Assembly (NCBI GenBank): GCA_021325615.1
Contig: JAJPGU010000012.1
Span: 1 to 64,000 of the forward strand
From: Nitrososphaerota archaeon
GTDB lineage: Archaea; Thermoproteota; Nitrososphaeria; Nitrososphaerales; Nitrosopumilaceae
Reading direction: 5' to 3'
Length of the DNA: 64,000 nucleotides
The position numbers and the translations under genes were made by a program. The stretch's first letter is position 1, and every line of letters starts with the position of its first letter. Shown one piece after another: positions 34,786-43,929 of the stretch. A model generated the notes under the pieces. That model saw only the letters and a program-made list of their open reading frames with translations. It made no database searches and was not told the DNA's origin.

Positions 34786-35035
34786 GAAACCGGGACTGCA
34801 CGAAGCGGCTGGCCATGGATGGCGTTTGACTTGTTATCACACGGCGGCTTTCGATTTGGCTCCGTTGCAACCTTGCAGTTCGGGCCTGGCAAGTTCTGGG
34901 GCTTGATTGCGCATCCGATTTGAGGCAGGGGCAAGGACAGAGGATTATTCTATCTGATTCTTAGAATATCCGTAAATAGGAAAAAAGTCCCATTCAGTTG
35001 GTGTAGCCTTTGCGAGGGGTTGGTGGCCGTTAGAT
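34786..35035. other. 250-nt spacer before the receiver-domain gene
   Basis: A 34-codon frame (34819-34923) continues in phase with the preceding microprotein after its TAG, but it has no promoter of its own. I see no RNA structure or repeat. Confidence 0.3.
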
Positions 35036-35404
35036 TTGGTCAGAATCTTGGCGGTAGATGACGAGCCTGATATCACAGCTTCACTCAAGAGGGGACTTGA
35101 AAGGCAGGGCTTTGAAGTAGACACCTACAATGATCCTACAGAGGCGGCAAGCAAATTCCGCCCAAACACGTACAACCTGGCCCTAGTGGACGTTGGCATG
35201 CCTGGGATGGGAGGGTTTGACCTTTTTCGCGAGATCAGAAAGAGTGATGCCATGATAAAGGTCTGCTTCCTGACGGCCTTTGAGATTCAACGGGAAGGGA
35301 TCGCAGCCCCTGCCATGCCTGCAGCTGGACTATGCGTGATAAAAAAGCCGATTGGAATCCGCCCGCTTGTGGAGCATATCAAGCGCGAACTCTCCATGTC
35401 CTGA
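35036..35404 (+). CDS. stand-alone response-regulator receiver domain
   Basis: 122 residues, CheY size. Acidic pocket VDDEPD near the N-terminus, phospho-acceptor Asp51 in LALVDVGMPGMGG, FLTAFE switch Thr and the conserved Lys in CVIKKPIG. No output domain follows and no histidine kinase is nearby, so it must act through a partner encoded elsewhere. Start TTG 35036 fits the fold (MVRILAVDDEPD). Confidence 0.88.
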   Translation: MVRILAVDDEPDITASLKRGLERQGFEVDTYNDPTEAASKFRPNTYNLALVDVGMPGMGGFDLFREIRKSDAMIKVCFLTAFEIQREGIAAPAMPAAGLCVIKKPIGIRPLVEHIKRELSMS

Positions 35405-35570
35405 AATCCCTTCTTGCATGCGAGTACGGCACAGTGTGGATGCCGATCAGGCGGTATTGCATCCGCCAAGGTAATGGAAAAGGCCAACCCGGCATCGCAT
35501 GGTTTATCTTCCACTTCTATCAAGCAGAAAATCGATTTCCTTGAGGACGCCAATCTGTAGTTTTGACGCC

Positions 35571-36050
35571 ATGAATGGGATTCTCTGCCCCCAGTGCGAG
35601 TCCAAGCTCGACTCGGGTAAGCTCACAAAGGCAGACGTTGACGCTTCAATCAAGCTCATGCATCTATCCCAGAAGATACCGCAGATAGAAAAGTTCACGC
35701 TGAATTCCTGCCACGAATCAAACGGCGACTTTGTCCTCTACCTAAACCCGTCAGATATCATGACGGTTCGGCAGAGCAGGGAACTCTATAGGATACTCCA
35801 GGGCGAGTTCAACGGCAAGATCTGGCTGGTGGAGGAGGGCTCCGATGACAAGAAGTTTATCGAGGACATGTTCTTTCCAATCAAGATACTTGCAATCAAC
35901 CAGTTGTGGGCGCCGGGAGGAGTAAGGAAGACAAAGGTGATCGTCTCAGGCAGGCACACGCCGCGCTTCCCAATAGACGTAGAAAAAGTGGTCGCAATAT
36001 CGCACGACCTCCGAAAGATAGAACTAGTCGTGGAATTTGAGAGGAAGTGA
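35571..36050 (+). CDS. KH-domain RNA-binding protein, NusA-like, coupled to aspS
   Basis: About 159 residues from ATG 35571. An N-terminal CPQC knuckle (residues 6-9) is followed by two KH-like units: one with FVLYLNPSDIMTVRQSRELYRILQGEFNGKIWLVEEG, and one with GVRKTKVIVSGRHTPRFPIDVEKVVAISHDL. This matches archaeal proteins described as NusA-like or KH transcription factors. It overlaps aspS by 4 bp (GTGA), so the two are translationally coupled. RNA target unknown. Confidence 0.65.
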   Translation: MNGILCPQCESKLDSGKLTKADVDASIKLMHLSQKIPQIEKFTLNSCHESNGDFVLYLNPSDIMTVRQSRELYRILQGEFNGKIWLVEEGSDDKKFIEDMFFPIKILAINQLWAPGGVRKTKVIVSGRHTPRFPIDVEKVVAISHDLRKIELVVEFERK

Positions 36051-37348
36051 AAGCAGGCTTGGACTTGAAAAGAACCCACTACATCGGCGACCTTGCACCA
36101 TCACTCAAGGGACAGAAGGTGACGGTTGGAGGCTGGGTAGAGGACCTCCGCGAGCTTGGCAAGCTTACGTTTCTAACCCTCCGCGACGTGACGGGAGTGG
36201 CGCAGATAGTGGTGGTAGGTGAGGAGGCACTCAGGCAGGTAAAAGGCCTCAACAGGCAGAGCGTCGTAAGGGTTACGGGCACGGTTCAGGAGACAAAGGC
36301 GCGGGACTTTCCATTTGAGGTAAAATCCGAGAACGTGGAGATTCTTTCCAGGGCGGTACACCCCCTTCCAATAGATCCTATAGGCAGGCTTGAGAGCAAC
36401 ATCGACAACAGGCTCAACGCAAGGGCGCTTGACCTGAGAAACCAGCGGACCGCCTCGATATTCAAGATAAGGCACCATGTCCTCCAGTCTATACGTAAGA
36501 CGCTCATTGACCTTGGGTTCCTTGAGGTAAACACCCCGAAGATTATCGGCAGTGCAAGCGAGGGAGGGGCTAACCTGTTCTCGCTCAAGTATTTTGACAG
36601 GCAAGCCTACCTTGCTCAGAGCCCGCAGCTCTACAAAGAACAACTGACGCTCGGGCTTGAGAGGGTCTTTGAGATATCGTCATTTTACAGGGCCGAAAAG
36701 TCGCATACCGTGAGGCACCTCACCGAGTTTACATCGGTAGATGTTGAGGCCGATTTTGCAGATTACACCGACGTGATGGACATACTGGAGGCCGTCATTG
36801 CAAACGTATTTGATCATGTGGAGAAAAACTGCGTCCCAGAACAGAAGGCCCTTGGAATCGAAGTCAAGAGGCCAAAAACCCCATTTGCAAGGATCACCTA
36901 CAAGCAGGCGGTTGAGGATCTTGGAAAGGAAGGCATCATGCTCACACAAGGTGATGACCTGCAGGATGCCCACCTCAGAAAGCTTGGCGAGCTCCACCCG
37001 GGGTTCTATTTCCTTATTGACTGGCCCATGAAGCTCAAGCCCTTCTACATCCATGAAAAGGAAGAGGACCCAGAGACTTCAAAGTCCTTTGACCTCCAAT
37101 ACGGGTACCTCGAGCTCTCCTCGGGGGGAAGGAGGCTGCATGACCCTGCCAAGATAAGATCAAGGCTTGTCGAACAGGGCCTAAACCCTGACCAGTTTGA
37201 GGACCACTTGAGGGCCTTTGACTGGGGCATGCCGCCGCACTCGGGATGGGGGCTGGGCCTTGACAGGCTGATGGCGGTGCTAACCGGAATAGACAACGTA
37301 AGGGAGGTCGTCCTGTATCCGAGGGACCCAGAAAGGTTATCTCCTTAA
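36047..37348 (+). CDS. aspS: aspartyl-tRNA synthetase (archaeal type)
   Basis: 433 residues from GTG 36047. An N-terminal OB-fold anticodon domain (VTVGGWVEDLRELGKLTFLTLRDVTGVAQIV) precedes the class IIb catalytic core: motif 2 FEISSFYRAEKSHTVRHLTEFTSVDVE and motif 3 GWGLGLDRLMAVLTG. Length and lack of the bacterial insertion identify the archaeal/eukaryotic type. Whether it also charges tRNA-Asn cannot be told here. Confidence 0.95.
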   Translation: MKAGLDLKRTHYIGDLAPSLKGQKVTVGGWVEDLRELGKLTFLTLRDVTGVAQIVVVGEEALRQVKGLNRQSVVRVTGTVQETKARDFPFEVKSENVEILSRAVHPLPIDPIGRLESNIDNRLNARALDLRNQRTASIFKIRHHVLQSIRKTLIDLGFLEVNTPKIIGSASEGGANLFSLKYFDRQAYLAQSPQLYKEQLTLGLERVFEISSFYRAEKSHTVRHLTEFTSVDVEADFADYTDVMDILEAVIANVFDHVEKNCVPEQKALGIEVKRPKTPFARITYKQAVEDLGKEGIMLTQGDDLQDAHLRKLGELHPGFYFLIDWPMKLKPFYIHEKEEDPETSKSFDLQYGYLELSSGGRRLHDPAKIRSRLVEQGLNPDQFEDHLRAFDWGMPPHSGWGLGLDRLMAVLTGIDNVREVVLYPRDPERLSP

Positions 37349-37379
37349 GAGATAAATCTGGATTCAGAGACTGTTACCT

Positions 37380-37721
37380 GTGCAACAGTGCGAGTTTTGC
37401 GGCTCTGACTTTGGCGATCACACATGCTATTTCTGCGACAAGCACTGCTGCGATTCGTGCATGACAAACGACAGGACAAGGTGCAAGAAATGCTACGTCT
37501 CAAAGCGAAAGCTTGGCTGGAGGATCTTCAAGAAAAACAAGGTTCTGCTTGGCTTCCTAGGGTTTGTCTGGGCGTATACAGTCTTTCCGGTGCCGCTAAT
37601 CAAGGGAATCGACCCTACCTTCTACTGGGTCTGCTTCGGCGTGGCTATAATGATAATGATCCCCGTGAGCCTCGCCATGTTTTTCTGGTCAAGGGAGCCC
37701 CCCTCGTCAGACCTTAGGTGA
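37380..37721 (+). CDS. zinc-finger plus two-helix membrane protein
   Basis: 113 residues from GTG 37380; AGATAAATC is 26 nt upstream. The first 40 residues hold eight Cys and two His in paired knuckles (CEFCGSDFGDHTCYFC, HCCDSC, CKKC), like B-box or AN1-type fingers. Two membrane helices follow (about 55-73 and 81-103). The finger is probably cytoplasmic. Function unknown. Eight-base convergent overlap with leuB. Confidence 0.75.
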   Translation: MQQCEFCGSDFGDHTCYFCDKHCCDSCMTNDRTRCKKCYVSKRKLGWRIFKKNKVLLGFLGFVWAYTVFPVPLIKGIDPTFYWVCFGVAIMIMIPVSLAMFFWSREPPSSDLR

Positions 37722-38730
37722 GCCTCGATATTACCTGGCGAGTAAACTCGCCCGTTGTCTTGTCCCCGCCTATGTCGCGCGTCCTTATGCCGTCCCTTAC
37801 CACCCCGTAGACAGCCGCCTCTATCCTTGATGCGACCTCGAGAGACCTCGGGTCGCCCTTTTTCATGGCAAGCCACTCAAACATCATCTTTGCAGAGAGT
37901 ATGAAGGAGGAGGGGTTTGCGGCCTGCTTTCCTGCTATGTCAAACGCAGCCCCGTGGACCGGCTCAAAGAGTGCAAATTTGTCGCCAATGTTTGCAGCCG
38001 GCGCCATCCCGAGGCCGCCCACCACCTGTGCCGCCTCGTCTGAGAGTATGTCGCCAAAGAGGTTGGTCGTCACTATGACGTCAAATGCCTCGGGCTGCCT
38101 GATGAGGTTCATGGCACACGCGTCAACATACATCTGGTCAAGCGATATGTTCCCAAACTCTGCTGCTACCGCGGCACAGGATCTTGAAAACAGGCCGTCT
38201 GTCTTTCTCATGACATTAGACTTGTGGACGCATGTCACCCTCTTCTTGCCATCTCTCTGGGCCGCAGTCATGAAGGCATATCTTGCGATGCGCTTTGAGG
38301 CGCGTTCCGATATGGTTCTCAGGGCAACGGCCGAGTCGCCCACATCAAACTCCATGCCGGTGTAAAGGTCCTCGGTGTTCTCCCTTACTATGACAAGGTC
38401 GATGTTTTCCTTGAGGGCGGGCATGCCGGGGTATGACTTGGCGGGCCTGATGTTTGCGTAAAGGTCAAGCATGCGCCTTAGCACCACGATGACATCCGCC
38501 GCACTTTCCCCAACCGGGGCCTTGAGACACGCGTCGGATTTTTTGATGGCGTCTATCGTGGAATCGGGAAGGGCATGACCGGTCTTTTTGAGGGCGCCGT
38601 CCCCCGCCTCCACCGGCACCACCTCGAGCTTCACGCCCATCCTGTCGCTAATTGCATTGAGGACCTCTGTTGCAGACTGGGAGATCTCGGGCCCTACTCC
38701 GTCACCAGTTATCAGTGAAATGCGATACAT
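37714..38730 (-). CDS. leuB: 3-isopropylmalate/isocitrate dehydrogenase family, likely LeuB
   Basis: 338 residues of the decarboxylating beta-hydroxyacid dehydrogenase family: LITGDGVGPEIS, substrate-binding RENTEDLYTGMEF, KSNVMRKTDGLF, NLFGDILSDEAAQVVGGLGM and the NAD site GAAFDIAGKQAANPSSF. Position directly after leuA in the ilv-leu operon argues for 3-isopropylmalate dehydrogenase rather than homoisocitrate or isocitrate dehydrogenase. leuC and leuD are not in the window. Confidence 0.85.
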   Translation of the reverse strand: MYRISLITGDGVGPEISQSATEVLNAISDRMGVKLEVVPVEAGDGALKKTGHALPDSTIDAIKKSDACLKAPVGESAADVIVVLRRMLDLYANIRPAKSYPGMPALKENIDLVIVRENTEDLYTGMEFDVGDSAVALRTISERASKRIARYAFMTAAQRDGKKRVTCVHKSNVMRKTDGLFSRSCAAVAAEFGNISLDQMYVDACAMNLIRQPEAFDVIVTTNLFGDILSDEAAQVVGGLGMAPAANIGDKFALFEPVHGAAFDIAGKQAANPSSFILSAKMMFEWLAMKKGDPRSLEVASRIEAAVYGVVRDGIRTRDIGGDKTTGEFTRQVISRLT

Positions 38731-40248
38731 CTACTGTCCCATGTTTTTCTGCTTGAGGATTTTCTTCAGCATGATCCTGTTGATTCCGTCGATCATGGCC
38801 TGGACGCTTGTGATTACGATATCCTCGCCTATGGAGCGCGCCGAGGCCTGGTTGCCATACGCATCCTCTACCTTGATTGTCACCTCGCAGAGGGCCTCGG
38901 ACCCGCCGGAAATCGAGTCAAGCTTGTACTCCTTTATCCTCACCTTGGAAATCTCGCCTGTAATCTTTTGGACAGCGTTAATCGAGGCGTCAACCGGGCC
39001 TACACCGTAGTCGGTCCCTATGAAGTCCTTCCCTTCTATGTTTAGCTTTACAAAGGCATACGGCATGTTCCCAATGCCTGTGGATACGGAAAAGCCCGTG
39101 AGATGCACAAGCCTCCTCAAACCCTCTTGGTGCATCACCTCGCCTGTTATTGATAGCAACTCGACATCCGTTACGTGCTTGCCTTGGTCCCCCAGCTTCT
39201 TGACCCTTTCAAGTATCTCGTGGGTTTGCTCGCGCGAGGGCTTTATCCCATATTCCTCAAGCATTGCCGATATGCCGTGTGCACCCGCATGCTTGCCCAC
39301 TTGGAACCACCTTGTCCTGCCGACAAGCTCCGGGCTTATAGGCTCGTAGGTGAGGGGATTGCTTAGCACGCCGTGGGTGTGGATTCCCGACTCGTGACCG
39401 AACGCGTTCTCGCCTACTATTGCCTTGTTTGGCTGGACTTGGACCCCTGCGACCTTTGAGACGTACCGTGATGTCTCGTAAAGGAGTTTTGTGTTAATGT
39501 TGGTCTCGAACTTTTTGTCAAACTGTAGGCACTGGAGTGCCATGACAAACTCCTCAAGGGAGGCGTTGCCTGCCCTCTCGCCTATCCCGTTTATTGTAAC
39601 GTGCGCACACTGGGCACCTGCCTGGACTGCGGATATCGCATTTGCAACGGCAAGCCCAAAATCGTTATGGCAGTGGACGCTGACCGGGAGGTGTGTTGCC
39701 TCAACCGCGTCCTTGGTTATCGCGGCTATGTACTGCGGTGTGGAATACCCTACAGTGTCCGGGATATCGATTCTGTCTGCGCCCGCCTCTGTCACCGCCT
39801 TGAAGACCTTTCTTAGAAACTCTCGGTCGGTGCGAGTGGCATCCTCTGCAGAGAATTCTACCTGGAGGCCTCGGGACTTGGCATACTGGACCGATTCCAC
39901 CGCCTTTGCAAGGGCCTGCTCGCGGCTGAGGCTCAGCTTGTACTTTAGGTGAATGTCAGAGGTCGCAATGAATGTGTGGATGTAGTCAAGGCCAGCCTCT
40001 ACTGCCGCATCAATGTCCTTTCTCTCGGTCCTTGCAAGACCGCAGATCTCGGCCTTGAGTCCGGCATGTGCAATCTGCTTTACTGCGGCCTTTTCGCCGC
40101 TTGAGATGATGGGAAAGCCCGCCTCTATTGCATCAACGCCAAGCTCGTCAAGCTTTTGTGCTATGGCAAGCTTCTGGTCTGGCGTTAGGGCGACTCCGGG
40201 GGTCTGCTCCCCGTCCCTCAGGGTAGTGTCGAAAATCCTAACTTTCAC
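38731..40248 (-). CDS. leuA: 2-isopropylmalate synthase
   Basis: 505 residues. The TIM-barrel starts VRIFDTTLRDGEQTPGVALTPDQKL and has the HxH metal motif in VSVHCHNDFGLAVANA, then GERAGNASLEEFVMAL. Residues about 375-500 form the LeuA allosteric domain (GTDYGVGPVDASINAVQKI), the site of leucine feedback. Citramalate or homocitrate synthase is possible from sequence alone, but the leu/ilv context favours LeuA. Overlaps ilvN by 11 bp. Confidence 0.88.
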   Translation of the reverse strand: MKVRIFDTTLRDGEQTPGVALTPDQKLAIAQKLDELGVDAIEAGFPIISSGEKAAVKQIAHAGLKAEICGLARTERKDIDAAVEAGLDYIHTFIATSDIHLKYKLSLSREQALAKAVESVQYAKSRGLQVEFSAEDATRTDREFLRKVFKAVTEAGADRIDIPDTVGYSTPQYIAAITKDAVEATHLPVSVHCHNDFGLAVANAISAVQAGAQCAHVTINGIGERAGNASLEEFVMALQCLQFDKKFETNINTKLLYETSRYVSKVAGVQVQPNKAIVGENAFGHESGIHTHGVLSNPLTYEPISPELVGRTRWFQVGKHAGAHGISAMLEEYGIKPSREQTHEILERVKKLGDQGKHVTDVELLSITGEVMHQEGLRRLVHLTGFSVSTGIGNMPYAFVKLNIEGKDFIGTDYGVGPVDASINAVQKITGEISKVRIKEYKLDSISGGSEALCEVTIKVEDAYGNQASARSIGEDIVITSVQAMIDGINRIMLKKILKQKNMGQ

Positions 40249-40738
40249 TTGGAACCCCTCTCTCTAGAGCGCATATCCCAGTCCTTGCGATGTCTAGTAT
40301 CCCATACCCCCTGACAAGGTCCTCAAAGGCGTTTATCCTATCAGGCGTTGCCGTGATCTCAACTATGATTGAAGACTTTCTTACGTCGTGCACGTTGCAC
40401 TTGAAGGCGTTTGCAAGGTCGGTAATCTCCATGATGTCGGAAGGCTTGTTGATCTTGATCTTCATGAGCACCAGCTCACGGTATATGCTCTTCTTCTCTT
40501 CTAATAGTTTTACCTCAACAGTGTCTATCATCTTCTCAAGCTGCTTGATTATCTGGCTTAGCTGCTTCTCGTCAGCCACTGTGGTGATGGTCATCCTTGA
40601 GAACTCGGGGTTCTCGGTAACGCCTACAGCGATACTGTCAATATTGTAGTTTCTCGACCTGAAGAGGTGCGTCACCTTGAAGAGCACACCTGGCTTGTTT
40701 TCAACTAGAACCGAAATGATCGACCACATGGCACTCAC
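40238..40738 (-). CDS. ilvN: acetolactate synthase small subunit
   Basis: 166 residues. An N-terminal ACT domain (ISVLVENKPGVLFKVTHLFRSRNYNIDSIAVG) is followed by the ALS_ss C-terminal domain (LVLMKIKINKPSDIMEITDLANAF...RINAFEDLVRGYGILDIARTG). It regulates the IlvB catalytic subunit and carries the valine feedback site. GTG 40738 overlaps the ilvB TAG by one base; ATG 40729 is an alternative start. Confidence 0.92.
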   Translation of the reverse strand: MSAMWSIISVLVENKPGVLFKVTHLFRSRNYNIDSIAVGVTENPEFSRMTITTVADEKQLSQIIKQLEKMIDTVEVKLLEEKKSIYRELVLMKIKINKPSDIMEITDLANAFKCNVHDVRKSSIIVEITATPDRINAFEDLVRGYGILDIARTGICALERGVPSES

Positions 40739-42426
40739 TATGACGGTAGTATCATGTCCTTAAGCGAGGTTCCAGGCGCTACGAAGGGGAGGACGTCCTC
40801 CTGCGGGTCTATAGGTATGTCGATTACTGTGGCGATATTGCTCTTTAGGGCGGTCTGTACTGCCTTGCCTATCTCGTCTATGGACTCGGCCCTGATGCCT
40901 TGGGCGCCGTAGGACTCGGCAAGCTTGACATAGTCTGGGCAGTTCTTGAGGTCGATTCCAATCATGCGTCTGTCATAGAAGGTTCGCTGCCACTGGGCCA
41001 CCATTCCAAGAGAAAAGTTGTTTAGCAGAAATACTATGACCGGAAGGTCGTCAAGCACAGAAACTGCAAGCGAATTCTCAGTCATGTTGAAGCTTCCCTC
41101 CCCCGCGATATCTACTACCGGCACTTCGGGCTTGGCTGCCTTGGCGCCTATTGCGGCCGGAAATCCCCAACCCATTGTTCCAAGGCCCGTGGAGCTGAAA
41201 AATGTACCCGGGTGTATAACGTCAAAGAAGAGCGATGCCCACATCTGGTGCTGGCCAACCTCCGTTGTAACAATCGACTGCGCGGGAAGGACCTCTCGGA
41301 GCTTCCTCAATACCTTTGCAGCGCCTAGCGGGTGAGGATGTAGCTTAAGGTTCTGCCTGTAGTATTCGCGGGTCTCGTTTACCCTTTTCAACCACGGGTT
41401 GTCACCGCTTTTCTTGATTGCCTTTTGGATGAGCATCTTTGCCATTATCCTGAGGGACGACTTGAGGTCGCCTACCACGGCAACCTGCGTGGTCTGATTC
41501 TTTCCAATCTCTGCTGGGTCGACGTCCATGTGGATGATCTTGAGGTTTTTCTCAAACTCCTCGAAGGTTCCGACTGATCTATCGGAAAACCTCGATCCGC
41601 ATGCAAGGACGCAGTCTGCCTCCACCATTATCTTGTTTGCCTCCGCATGGCCATGCATGCCTATCGGGCCAAGCGAGAGCGGGTGGTTCTCTGGAAACGC
41701 TCCCTTGCCCTTGAAGGTTGTCACGACCGGGATCATGAGCAACTCGGCAATGGACTGGAGTTCTGCAAATGCCCCGGAAATTATGACTCCTCCACCTGCA
41801 AGTATCACCGGCCTCTCAGATGAGAGCAGCATTTCGATGGCCCTCTCTATCTTGCCCATGTCGGGGTCGACCCATGGGTGGTATCCCCGCACCTTTACCT
41901 CGGACGGGAACGTCATCTCGGCCTCGTTCTGCTGGACGTCCTTTGGGATGTCTATCAGGACGGGCCCTGGCCTGCCGGTGGCGGATATGTAAAACGCCTT
42001 CTTTACCACCTCAGGGATCTCGGCAGCGGTCATGGGCTGAAAGGCATACTTGACAATCGGATTTGTGATTCCTATGATATCTGATTCCTGAAATGCGTCC
42101 TTGCCTATCATCTTGGTCGGCACCTGTCCTGTGATGGCAATCATCGGAGCCGAGTCGGCTTGAGCGGTGGCAATCCCAGTTACGATGTTGGTGGCTCCGG
42201 GTCCAGAGGTTGCAAAGCACACGCCGGGCCTCCTGCTGACCCTTCCAAATCCATCTGCCATGTGCGACGCCGACTGCTCGTGCCTAACAAGGATGTGCCT
42301 TATGTTGCTCTTGTACAACTCATCGTAGATGGGAAGGTTTGCACCGCCGGGAAGTCCGAAGACTATGTTAGCACCCTCCTTCTCCAAGGCAACCATTAAT
42401 GATCTAGCACCTGACATTTTTTCCAT
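40738..42426 (-). CDS. ilvB: acetolactate synthase large subunit
   Basis: 562 residues of the TPP-dependent family. FGLPGGANLPIYDEL and VRHEQSASHMADGFGR carry the catalytic Glu. RPGPVLIDIPKDVQ and the TPP motif GEGSFNMTENSLAVSV...NNFSLGMVAQWQ follow, with a central FAD-binding domain. It condenses pyruvate to acetolactate. First gene of the ilvB-ilvN-leuA-leuB operon. ATG 42417 is an alternative start. Confidence 0.94.
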   Translation of the reverse strand: MEKMSGARSLMVALEKEGANIVFGLPGGANLPIYDELYKSNIRHILVRHEQSASHMADGFGRVSRRPGVCFATSGPGATNIVTGIATAQADSAPMIAITGQVPTKMIGKDAFQESDIIGITNPIVKYAFQPMTAAEIPEVVKKAFYISATGRPGPVLIDIPKDVQQNEAEMTFPSEVKVRGYHPWVDPDMGKIERAIEMLLSSERPVILAGGGVIISGAFAELQSIAELLMIPVVTTFKGKGAFPENHPLSLGPIGMHGHAEANKIMVEADCVLACGSRFSDRSVGTFEEFEKNLKIIHMDVDPAEIGKNQTTQVAVVGDLKSSLRIMAKMLIQKAIKKSGDNPWLKRVNETREYYRQNLKLHPHPLGAAKVLRKLREVLPAQSIVTTEVGQHQMWASLFFDVIHPGTFFSSTGLGTMGWGFPAAIGAKAAKPEVPVVDIAGEGSFNMTENSLAVSVLDDLPVIVFLLNNFSLGMVAQWQRTFYDRRMIGIDLKNCPDYVKLAESYGAQGIRAESIDEIGKAVQTALKSNIATVIDIPIDPQEDVLPFVAPGTSLKDMILPS

Positions 42427-42563
42427 AATTTTTAACTCCAGACAGATTCGCTGTATTCTACAGCAGCAGGTCGACTAGCAGCAGAATACGAGAAATGCTT
42501 GCCGAGCCTCCTAACTTCATTCCAGTCTACCAATTTGCATCATTTAGAATTTATAAATATTGC

Positions 42564-42586
42564 TCGAAAAATCGCACAATTTTCGA
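42564..42586. promoter_or_regulatory. inverted repeat in the ilvB upstream region
   Basis: TCGAAAA and TTTTCGA are 7-bp arms with a 9-nt spacer. They lie next to the symmetric AT element AATTTATAAATATT (about 42549-42562). The site is between the divergent ilvB operon and the NTF2-like gene and could control either. A second inverted repeat (GTATTCT/AGAATAC, about 42452-42489) lies closer to ilvB. Confidence 0.3.
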
Positions 42587-42688
42587 AAAAATGGAGCATC
42601 GCGGCCCGATGGCGTATCTGGAGGCCGGTCCGCACCGGTGCGCGTTCACAAGACTTAAAGTGGTTCCCACCTGCAGACAAAATCGATT

Positions 42689-43090
42689 TTGGGCGACAGG
42701 GACGACATACTTGAAATCATTTCGGTCTTCTTTAATGCCGGAAGGACAAAGGACCTTGCACCGCTTGGGGCAATCCAGCTTGACGACCCTAGGTTTTCAA
42801 GCTACGGCGAGGTGCCCCCATATGACCTCAAGGATTATGCTACCACCCTTGCTCTCCAGCAGCTCAGGTTTGTAAGCATCTCGGACTATTCATACGAGAT
42901 CAAAAACGAGCGGGTGGACCTCTTTGACAACTGCGCGGTTGTGACCTTCATGGTAAAGCAAACAGGGATGATAGTTGATAATTACAGCTTCCGCGGACAG
43001 CACATGTCTATGGACAGCAGGGGAACGTTTGTCCTTGTAAAATTCCAGAAATGGAAGATCGTGCATGTGCACTTGTCTAAGCTTTCTTAG
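42689..43090 (+). CDS. SnoaL/NTF2-like fold protein
   Basis: 133 residues from TTG 42689. An N-terminal helix pair (DDILEIISVFFNAGRTKDLAPLGAIQ) is followed by a curved sheet ending RGTFVLVKFQKWKIVHVHLS, the standard layout of DUF4440/SnoaL-like NTF2 folds. ACTTAAAG (about 42653-42660) is a possible TATA box. No catalytic residues can be assigned. It overlaps the convergent aldolase gene by 14 bp. Confidence 0.7.
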   Translation: MGDRDDILEIISVFFNAGRTKDLAPLGAIQLDDPRFSSYGEVPPYDLKDYATTLALQQLRFVSISDYSYEIKNERVDLFDNCAVVTFMVKQTGMIVDNYSFRGQHMSMDSRGTFVLVKFQKWKIVHVHLSKLS

Positions 43091-43919
43091 ATTTTATCAC
43101 GGGCTTGACTGTCTTCTCTGACGCCTTGAGCTTGTTGAAAATCTCGTGGGCCTCCTTGACCGTAGCGTTCTGGTGGACGATGGCTTTTACGGCCTTTATC
43201 ATGGGTACTGGATATTCCGACTGCCAGATGTTCCTTCCCATGTCCACTCCGGCAGCGCCTGCCTGGATGGCGTCATACGTAAGTTTGAGTGCGTCGAGTT
43301 CTGTTGCAAGTTTGGGCCCTCCGGCAATGATGACGGGAACGGGGCATGATCGTACTACCTTTTCAAAGTTCTCGCAGTAGTATGTCTTGACAAGGTGCGC
43401 GCCAAATTCTGCCGCAATCCTGCATGCTAGGCTGAGGTATCTTGCATCCCTCTTCTCAAGCTCCTTTCCTACGGCAGTCACCGCAAGTATCGGTATTCCG
43501 TATTCCTCACCCTCGTTTACAAGGTTGCCAAGGCTTACGAGAGACTCATGCTCGTACGGCGCGCCAACAAAGATTGACATTGCAAGGGCCGAGACGTTTA
43601 GTCTTATTGCCTCCTTTACGGACGTTGTTATCTTTTCATTTGACAGGTCCTTTCCTATGATGCTGCTTCCGCCCGAGACGCGTAGGACTACGGGTACCGG
43701 ATATGCGGCATCAACCGAAGTGCGAAGGACTCCACGTGTAAGCATGAGCGAGTCTGCATGGGGCAAGAGGGGAGCTATTGTCTTTCTCGGCTCCTCCAGC
43801 TTCTCCGTCGGTCCAAGGAAGTATCCGTGGTCCACGGCAAGCATTACGCCTCGCCTGTCGTACGGTTTTATTATTCTTGCAAGGCGGTTTTTGAGGCCCC
43901 AATCCATATCTTCTTCCAA
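43077..43919 (-). CDS. LsrF/DhnA-type class I aldolase family
   Basis: 280 residues from ATG 43919 (ATG 43904 also fits). The sequence follows E. coli LsrF closely as I remember it: DWGLKNRLARI, VMLAVDHGYFLGPTEKLE, ADSLMLTRGVLR, AVTAVGKE, LVKTYY with the Schiff-base Lys, and VIIAGGPKL, GVDMGRNIWQS. LsrF acts on a phosphorylated pentane-dione in AI-2 breakdown. Archaeal members may be fructose-bisphosphate or aminohexulose-type aldolases. The dehydrogenase gene upstream is 10 nt away, so they probably act on the same substrate class. Confidence 0.8.
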   Translation of the reverse strand: MEEDMDWGLKNRLARIIKPYDRRGVMLAVDHGYFLGPTEKLEEPRKTIAPLLPHADSLMLTRGVLRTSVDAAYPVPVVLRVSGGSSIIGKDLSNEKITTSVKEAIRLNVSALAMSIFVGAPYEHESLVSLGNLVNEGEEYGIPILAVTAVGKELEKRDARYLSLACRIAAEFGAHLVKTYYCENFEKVVRSCPVPVIIAGGPKLATELDALKLTYDAIQAGAAGVDMGRNIWQSEYPVPMIKAVKAIVHQNATVKEAHEIFNKLKASEKTVKPVIKSKKA

Positions 43920-43929
43920 AAATTCTGCC

